Assembly: GCF_019599185.1 (NCBI RefSeq)
Contig: NZ_JAIEUL010000009.1
Span: 62,001 to 126,000, forward strand
Direction of reading: 5' to 3'
DNA: 64,000 nucleotides
DNA from: Cryobacterium inferilacus
GTDB lineage: Bacteria; Actinomycetota; Actinomycetes; Actinomycetales; Microbacteriaceae
A model generated the notes under the pieces. The model was not told where the DNA came from and did not search any database. It worked only from the letters and a program-made list of their open reading frames with translations. Below are positions 61,601-64,000 of the stretch, piece by piece (positions within the stretch are counted from its first letter, which is position 1; every line of letters starts with the position of its first letter). Both the position numbers and the translations under genes were made by a program.

Positions 61601-62396
61601 GGCCAAGGTCGTCGACCTGGTCATGGACCACGCCGTCAAGCGCCCCCGCGAATCCCTGATGGTGATCACCGCCAGCGCCCGGCACGCCGTGCGCGTGCAC
61701 CAGGCCGTGCTCGCCGCGTTCGCCAAGCGCACCGACCTGAGCGACTTCATCCTCAAGGACCGTGCCGAACCGTTCACGGTGCTCACCCTCGAGCAGGCCG
61801 TGGCGCAGAGCCGCGACCGGGTGATCTTCTCGATCGGCTACGGCCGCACCCCGCACGGCCGGCTGCTGAGCAACTTCGGCTCGCTCGGCGAACCGGGCGG
61901 CGAACGCCTGCTCGCGATCGGCATGACCCGCGCCCGCCGCGCCATGGACATCGTCTCCTGCTTCCGCCCCATCGACATCGACGCCGACCGGCAGCGGCAC
62001 GGCATCCTGGCCCTCTCGCAGGTGCTCACCGAGACCGAGGCCCGCCGTAACGAGGTGGCCGTGCCGGATGCCCGCGAGGCCATGCTCGTCGACCTGGCCC
62101 GCCGCCTCGAACGCAAGGGTCTCACCGTCTCGCTCGGTCACCGCGGCAAGCTCGCGCTGGCAGCGTCACACGCCGGCCGCGCCGTGGTCGTGGAGACCGA
62201 CGCCGTGGTCAACCGGGCCAGCCTGCGCGAATCCCTCCGGCTCCGCCCCGAGGTGCTGCGGCGCCTGGGCTGGCACTACCTGCGCGTGCACAGCTTCGAG
62301 CTGTTCAGCAACCCGGATGCGGTGGCCGCCCGCGTCGCCGCCCTCGCGGGGCTGACGCCGACCGAGGGGTCGGGCGGTCCGGCGCACCGTGCCTGA
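58641..62396 (+). CDS. degenerate DUF4011/UPF1-like helicase
   Basis: The 1251-residue protein looks like an SF1 helicase of the DUF4011/UPF1-like group. An N-terminal region (about 40-240) has SPLLHFGDSPRS and APVLLRPLAIRRYGRDFELKL. The helicase core has KTLPGTGGTQTIVNAIGSL where Walker A should read GTGKT; Gly 327 replaces the essential Lys. Motif II is LLVDAGATT (Asp 850 kept, Glu lost). Motif III (GKQVVAFGDP), a SYRAGGEDLAELVN segment and the motif VI TRARRAMDIV are present. It should not hydrolyse ATP and probably acts as a scaffold. The start is either the ATG or the GTG at 58647. The next gene overlaps by 8 bp. Confidence 0.88.
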   Translation: MGVWRLDKKPEDDDFTSEYTDAPSAGSRYATSPDSVSLGDPALIAGNIAEPTWQRWRDELAAVGGHSPLLHFGDSPRSRIELSATHPGGLPQFITGKTTLLSNLIRDELALRNARLAANEITQKGIELRSMRGIESVHLAIGLAQWRHGDVDFTAPVLLRPLAIRRYGRDFELKLKGAPFLNPELARALHDQFQITLDADAFVALAVTNGAFKPQPVIDRLRGLTSHLPWFNVVPRLVASSFADVGRAMAVDAHKLTHPVLDAVAGNPTARRAIEMAYHPVMPVAQDVRPPGTDTLLLDADSEQENVVAQISAGNSLVVKTLPGTGGTQTIVNAIGSLIAQHKRVLVVSARRSSLDGIAHRLVQVGLPGVAVTPRTLRRDLIQSITRNEKCVQPKVGDVDDALVRLRKVLLDYRSALTRKDTVLGVSVLDALGELARLAQLPSPPSTTARLDRVALERLAHDRASAAAILIKAAVLGQFRYGPGDSPWYGASFNSTADAGAAHDLAKRLNQPDLPRLLERAGHLIGQTRLRPFETVHELGLYLRLLLDIRETLDKFQPAVFDRSLTELIAATSARRDSPEMTGANRRRLRKLADEYLRPGVHVSDMNESLRRIQQQRTLWQRYAAAGVTPEVPVGINDVHVAYQRVAEDLGKLDVPLGTAGTPSQLISRPLRELQRTVAGLAADSEVLANLHERTALLATLREHNLDPLMNDLSLRHVSESDVAAELELAWWQSVLEVMLGGDKALLNANTQVLDRLEADFKLVDEAHAASTGQILAWLLAETWKIGVVDWPEEADQLRRLLRADRATPTRINEVSPHLGRVLAPVWLASPYEVAALDDSMTFDAVLLVDAGATTLAENVGAIRRGKQVVAFGDPVTQTPSPFETGIVEPADVPIPQETNVDALHADSALARLGELLPTLTLTRSYRAGGEDLAELVNHRFYGGRIDSLPWAGSFLGHGSLTLNYVAGGHGMPDADSGAVESVDAEVAKVVDLVMDHAVKRPRESLMVITASARHAVRVHQAVLAAFAKRTDLSDFILKDRAEPFTVLTLEQAVAQSRDRVIFSIGYGRTPHGRLLSNFGSLGEPGGERLLAIGMTRARRAMDIVSCFRPIDIDADRQRHGILALSQVLTETEARRNEVAVPDAREAMLVDLARRLERKGLTVSLGHRGKLALAASHAGRAVVVETDAVVNRASLRESLRLRPEVLRRLGWHYLRVHSFELFSNPDAVAARVAALAGLTPTEGSGGPAHRA

Positions 62397-62676
62397 CCCG
62401 GCCCCGGCCGACCCCGCGATACCGGACGCGACCGCGCCCGCCGAGGTCGCGCCGGCCGAGGTTGCGCCGGCTGACACCGCGCCCGCCGACGCCACGCCTC
62501 GCCAACGCGTCGTGCGGTCGGCGGGTGCCCGTCGGGCGCGCCTGACCCCGGCCCCGGACACCGACCCGAACCCCGAGCCGGCGGCCCGCGAAGAGGGCGG
62601 CCAGACCTCCGGCGACGGCTCCTCCACGAGCGCGAACGACGCCAGGCTCCGCCAGGACAAGCCCCCGCACTGGTAG
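62389..62676 (+). CDS. small disordered protein coupled to the degenerate helicase
   Basis: The 95-residue protein starts with a GTG inside the end of the helicase gene (8-bp overlap). It is rich in Ala, Pro, Asp and Arg with a repeat-like AEVAPAEVAPADTAPAD. It ends with the conserved NDARLRQDKPPHW, a C-terminus I have seen repeatedly in Microbacteriaceae small proteins. The translational coupling suggests the two act together. Most of the protein is probably disordered. Confidence 0.75.
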   Translation: MPDPAPADPAIPDATAPAEVAPAEVAPADTAPADATPRQRVVRSAGARRARLTPAPDTDPNPEPAAREEGGQTSGDGSSTSANDARLRQDKPPHW

Positions 62677-62738
62677 CCCCCGGCCCGGCCCGGCTCGGCT
62701 CGGCCGTGCTCGGCGGAGCGACTCGCGGCAAAAGCCCC

Positions 62739-62761
62739 CCCCTTGGAGCGCTTCCAAGGGG
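62739..62761. terminator. terminator hairpin after the helicase operon
   Basis: CCCCTTGGA (62739-62747) pairs with TCCAAGGGG (62753-62761) around GCGCT. It resembles the AATGCCCCTT family at 828 and 6118. Confidence 0.65.
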
Positions 62762-62805
62762 CACTTCGCGGCATGTCGTGGTGCGCCCGGAACCTCGCCG
62801 TATGC

Positions 62806-62860
62806 GAGTTGCCAGTTGCGGCCCCCTGGTGCACACGGAATGGGCCTCAACCGGCGAGTC
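62806..62860. repeat. palindromic repeat, copy 1
   Basis: The 55-bp unit begins GAGTTGCCAGTTG and ends with a diverged complementary arm (CAACCGGCGAGTC). It is a direct repeat of 62879-62933, starting 73 bp apart. Confidence 0.85.
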
Positions 62861-62878
62861 ATCGGGAGGGGCCGCGGT

Positions 62879-62933
62879 GAGTTGCCAGTTGGGGCCCAGT
62901 GGGGCGTGCGGAGTGGGCCTCAACTGGCAAGTC
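62879..62933. repeat. palindromic repeat, copy 2
   Basis: GAGTTGCCAGTTGGGGCCC is matched by GGGCCTCAACTGGCAAGTC, giving a nearly perfect long inverted repeat over 55 bp. It is the better-preserved of the two copies. Confidence 0.85.
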
Positions 62934-62964
62934 AGCGTGCGATGCCGGCCGGGAGACGGCAGAA

Positions 62965-62991
62965 GGCCCCCTGGACAGGATCCAGGAGGCC
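62965..62991 (-). terminator. terminator of mscL
   Basis: GGCCCCCTGGA (62965-62975) and TCCAGGAGGCC (62981-62991) pair with one mismatch around CAGGA. It lies 43 bp beyond the mscL stop. Confidence 0.75.
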
Positions 62992-63034
62992 ATCCGAGGT
63001 GCTCCGGCGAGCCGCCGGGCGTGGATCGTGCGGG

Positions 63035-63517
63035 TTACAGCGTGTGCTTCGGGGTGCCGTCGGCGGGACGCGCCGCGGCGGCGGCATCCGTGACGCCCGG
63101 GGCGGTTGAGGTACGGGCCGAGGCGGCGAGCAGGTCGCGGATCTCGCTCAGCAGGACGATGTCGGTGAGCGGTGCTGCTTCCTCCACGCCGGGTGCCTGG
63201 GCGGCCAGGCGGCGCTCCTGCGCCTCTTTCATCCGGTTGATCGGCAGCACGAAGACGAAGTAGACCACGGCGGCGATCAGCAGGAAGTTGATGATGGCCG
63301 CGAGCACGGCGCCGAGCGCCAGCTCGCCACCGCCGGGCAGGCCGATCAGGAACGAGGTCTTGAGGCTGTCGGCGTTGAAAATGGCACCGATCAGGGGGTT
63401 GAACACGCTCTCGACGATTGCGGTGACGACAGCGGTGAAGGCGGCGCCGATGACGACGGCGACGGCGAGGTCGATGACATTGCCCCGCATAATGAATGCT
63501 TTGAAGCCTTGGATCAT
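63035..63517 (-). CDS. mscL: large-conductance mechanosensitive channel MscL
   Basis: The 160-residue protein has the family start IQGFKAFIMRGNVIDLAVAVVIGAAF (first transmembrane helix with the gate), a periplasmic loop and a second helix (AALNFLLIAAVVYFVFVLPINR-like, near 75-95). It ends with a cytoplasmic helix, then a low-complexity Ala/Pro tail. It forms a pentameric pore that opens under membrane tension to release solutes during hypo-osmotic shock. It is transcribed leftwards with a terminator at 62965-62991. Confidence 0.95.
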   Translation of the reverse strand: MIQGFKAFIMRGNVIDLAVAVVIGAAFTAVVTAIVESVFNPLIGAIFNADSLKTSFLIGLPGGGELALGAVLAAIINFLLIAAVVYFVFVLPINRMKEAQERRLAAQAPGVEEAAPLTDIVLLSEIRDLLAASARTSTAPGVTDAAAAARPADGTPKHTL

Positions 63518-63604
63518 GGTTCTTCCTTACGTAGGGCGGGTGTGAACCGCGTCCTCGATATTACCGGACGTTGTCGCCGAGCCGGAAGAGCGCGGAATCC
63601 GAAT

Positions 63605-63964
63605 TCAGGAAGACTTGGGTGCCGGCGTCGGGGACGAGCTGGATCCCGAGCCGCCCGACGACGAGCTGGACGACGGCGTCGCCGGTGCGGACTTCTCGGC
63701 CGGCTTCGCGGCGGGGGTGGAGTCCGACTTCGACTCCGACTTGGCGGCGCTCTTCTCGGCGGACAGCGAATTCGACTTGCCGGACTCGGCGCGGGAGTCG
63801 TTGCGGTAGAAGCCGGAGCCGGTGAAGCTGACCCCGATCGACGAGTACACCTTGCGCAGCTTCCCGCCGCAGGTGGGGCACTCGGTGAGGGTGTTGTCGG
63901 TGAAGGCCTGCTGGATATCGAAGGCCGTGTCGCACTCGGTGCAACGGTAAGAATAGGTAGGCAC
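63605..63964 (-). CDS. FmdB family zinc-ribbon protein
   Basis: The 119-residue protein begins MPTYSYRCTECDTAFDIQQ and carries CPTCGGKLRKVYS, making a Cys4 zinc ribbon in the first 45 residues. The rest is a low-complexity Ser/Ala/Lys/Pro tail. FmdB proteins are putative regulatory or zinc-binding factors of uncertain role. The start ATG lies 36 bp from the window end, and no upstream gene is contained. mscL is 87 bp downstream on the same strand. Confidence 0.92.
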   Translation of the reverse strand: MPTYSYRCTECDTAFDIQQAFTDNTLTECPTCGGKLRKVYSSIGVSFTGSGFYRNDSRAESGKSNSLSAEKSAAKSESKSDSTPAAKPAEKSAPATPSSSSSSGGSGSSSSPTPAPKSS

Positions 63965-64000
63965 TGCGTCTTTTCGGTTCGTGGTTCGAAGGAGCTGGCC

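Larger units (their letters stand above)
62677..63034. other. 358-bp intergenic region of nested palindromes
   Basis: Between the small protein gene and mscL lie a hairpin (62739-62761), two 55-bp palindromic direct repeats (62806-62860 and 62879-62933) and an mscL terminator (62965-62991). No gene is seen. Open frames through this region are shadows. Confidence 0.8.

Overview
The window is high-GC DNA from a Gram-positive actinomycete, most likely a Microbacteriaceae member. A Cryobacterium-like genus is plausible but unproven. The evidence is the gene content: RegX3, CarD, an IspDF fusion, DUF3027/DUF2530/DUF3263/DUF2277/DUF4032 proteins, a WXG100 protein, an IdeR-type iron regulator, a lone groEL with CIRCE operators and an XPB-like helicase. 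Many genes have a TANNNT -10 element placed 6-8 nt before the start codon, which is typical of leaderless actinobacterial mRNAs. No phage, insertion sequence, CRISPR array or integrated element is visible.

Layout. 1-6.0 kb is a conserved housekeeping block: regX3, a lipoprotein, carD, ispDF, cysS, rlmB. 6.2-19.2 kb holds DUF4032, an ABC sugar-importer ATPase, a DsbA-like protein, tRNA-Thr, a ClC channel, an acetyltransferase, msrB, LytR_C, cspA, DUF3048, groEL and a lipoprotein. 19.3-25.4 kb has an orphan WXG100 gene, a two-component system, a ferredoxin-type reductase and a folP/RibD-like pair. 25.4-34.2 kb has a DUF222/HNH nuclease, an XPB helicase with its partner, a cold-shock gene with DUF3027, DUF2530, serC and ideR. 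34.4-37.4 kb has two related secreted cell-wall hydrolases (NlpC/P60 and CHAP) flanking an HNH gene, followed by tRNA-Arg. 37.5-48 kb is accessory: an oxidoreductase, small unknown genes, and a tctCBA tricarboxylate importer divergent from a CitAB/DctSR-type sensor pair. 48-64 kb has a MocR regulator/DMT exporter pair, a Pls/PosA-type NRPS with an M1 peptidase and a phosphopantetheinyl transferase, corA, a degenerate DUF4011/UPF1-like helicase, mscL and an FmdB zinc ribbon.

Four points stand out. (1) A 41-codon ORF upstream of the HNH gene has its stop codon in the loop of a canonical terminator, and a second terminator follows just before the HNH start; this looks like an undescribed attenuator or small RNA. 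(2) The Pls/PosA NRPS, M1 peptidase and PPTase cluster is predicted to make a homopolymer of a basic amino acid at the membrane. (3) A large UPF1-like helicase has lost its Walker A lysine and motif II glutamate. (4) The two paralogous hydrolases share an upstream GTAACG-N5-GTAACG direct repeat, which suggests co-regulation by an OmpR-family (MtrA-like) regulator. Functions are assigned from motif recognition by eye; no database search was possible.
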